DNA from: Mangrovicoccus ximenensis
GTDB taxonomy: Bacteria > Pseudomonadota > Alphaproteobacteria > Rhodobacterales > Rhodobacteraceae
NCBI RefSeq assembly: GCF_003056725.1
Contig: NZ_QBKZ01000025.1
Location: forward strand, 88,613-152,612
Length of the DNA stretch: 64,000 nt
Direction of reading: 5' to 3'
The first letter of the stretch is position 1; every line of letters begins with the position of its first letter. Below are positions 63,856-64,000 of the stretch, piece after piece. The notes below the pieces were generated by a model, which worked only from the letters and a program-made list of their open reading frames with translations, did no database searches and was not told where the DNA came from. A program made the position numbers and the translations under genes.

Positions 63856-64000
63856 CTGACCTGGCTTGTCTTCACCGATCTCGACGGAACGCTTCTCGAC
63901 CATGCCAGCTATGACTGGACGCCGGCCCGCCCGGCGCTGGAGCGGCTGAAGGCGCTGGGGATCCCGCTGGTCCTCGCCAGCTCCAAGACCGCCGCCGAGA
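63856..64000 (+). CDS. HAD-family mannosyl-3-phosphoglycerate phosphatase-like, partial
   Basis: The frame runs off the right edge. The first catalytic motif [20 protein letters not shown] is clear (DxDGT), then [20 protein letters not shown], typical of MPGP-type HAD phosphatases. No ATG, GTG or TTG start is in frame between the stop at 63808-63810 and the first conserved residue; CTG at 63856 falls where the family's Met would be. The protein may use CTG, or the 5' end may be damaged. Confidence 0.75.
   Translation, partial: MTWLVFTDLDGTLLDHASYDWTPARPALERLKALGIPLVLASSKTAAE

Overview
The window reads as a high-GC alphaproteobacterium of the Rhodobacterales (Rhodobacteraceae/Paracoccaceae type). 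The grounds are a bztABCD/aapJQMP amino-acid transporter, a class I PHA synthase, a TRAP transporter, DUF1127 proteins, H2-sensor hydrogenase (HupUV-like) fragments, the pairing of lgt with an NDUFAF7-type methyltransferase, and a RepA-type plasmid replicon of the kind common in this group. No rRNA or tRNA gene, CRISPR array, or complete IS or prophage was seen.

Layout. 0-4 kb: a trmFO end, then a minus-strand sulfur module (Crp/Fnr regulator, DUF2892 membrane protein, persulfide-dioxygenase-like MBL enzyme, DUF442-FAD oxidoreductase fusion). 4-10.6 kb: ahcY, a small secreted protein, an HD hydrolase, an alpha/beta hydrolase, and a TRAP binding protein with a broken permease. 10.6-16.5 kb: NCS1 transporter, cupin, a membrane protein remnant, an NDUFAF7 remnant, lgt, ubiK, and the C-terminus of Sua5. 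16.5-20.8 kb: a TpsB/autotransporter scrap, bestrophin, PhaC. 20.9-29.5 kb: DUF808, a DAACS symporter, EVE, Nramp, YciI, a decayed RTX-type secreted protein, an SDR, and the gpsA tail. 29.5-33.2 kb: multicopper oxidase pseudogene, prmA, DUF1127, ruvC, and a frameshifted ruvA. 33.2-44.5 kb: a plasmid-type replicon (parB-parA-HTH-repA-iterons) directly joined to cydABX, with IS remnants on both sides. 44.7-54.3 kb: hyuA/hyuB fragments, a TetR fragment with two clear operators, a CMD-family protein, metR/metF, a thioesterase, an IS1182 remnant, fadH, and a LysR regulator. 54.3-55.8 kb: hydrogenase sensor fragments. 56-64 kb: bztABCD, a small protein, a 2Fe-2S ferredoxin, sixA, argB, an SDR, and the start of a HAD phosphatase.

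How the parts work together. The Crp/Fnr operon probably senses and detoxifies sulfide/persulfide. metR and metF are divergent around a textbook MetR box and, with ahcY, serve the methyl cycle. bztABCD takes up acidic amino acids and their amides. cydABX is a quinol oxidase whose 3' end lies in the replication origin. The replicon has its own initiator, partition genes, phased iterons and a repeated palindrome that looks like the ParB site.

The dominant oddity is that the window is a patchwork. At about 15 points two truncated genes abut inside their coding sequences, usually with no IS between them, and some joints make open chimeric frames (HupV-OmpA, autotransporter-methyltransferase). Either this lineage has undergone extreme illegitimate recombination and gene decay, or the assembly is chimeric. 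This must be settled before any fusion is interpreted biologically.
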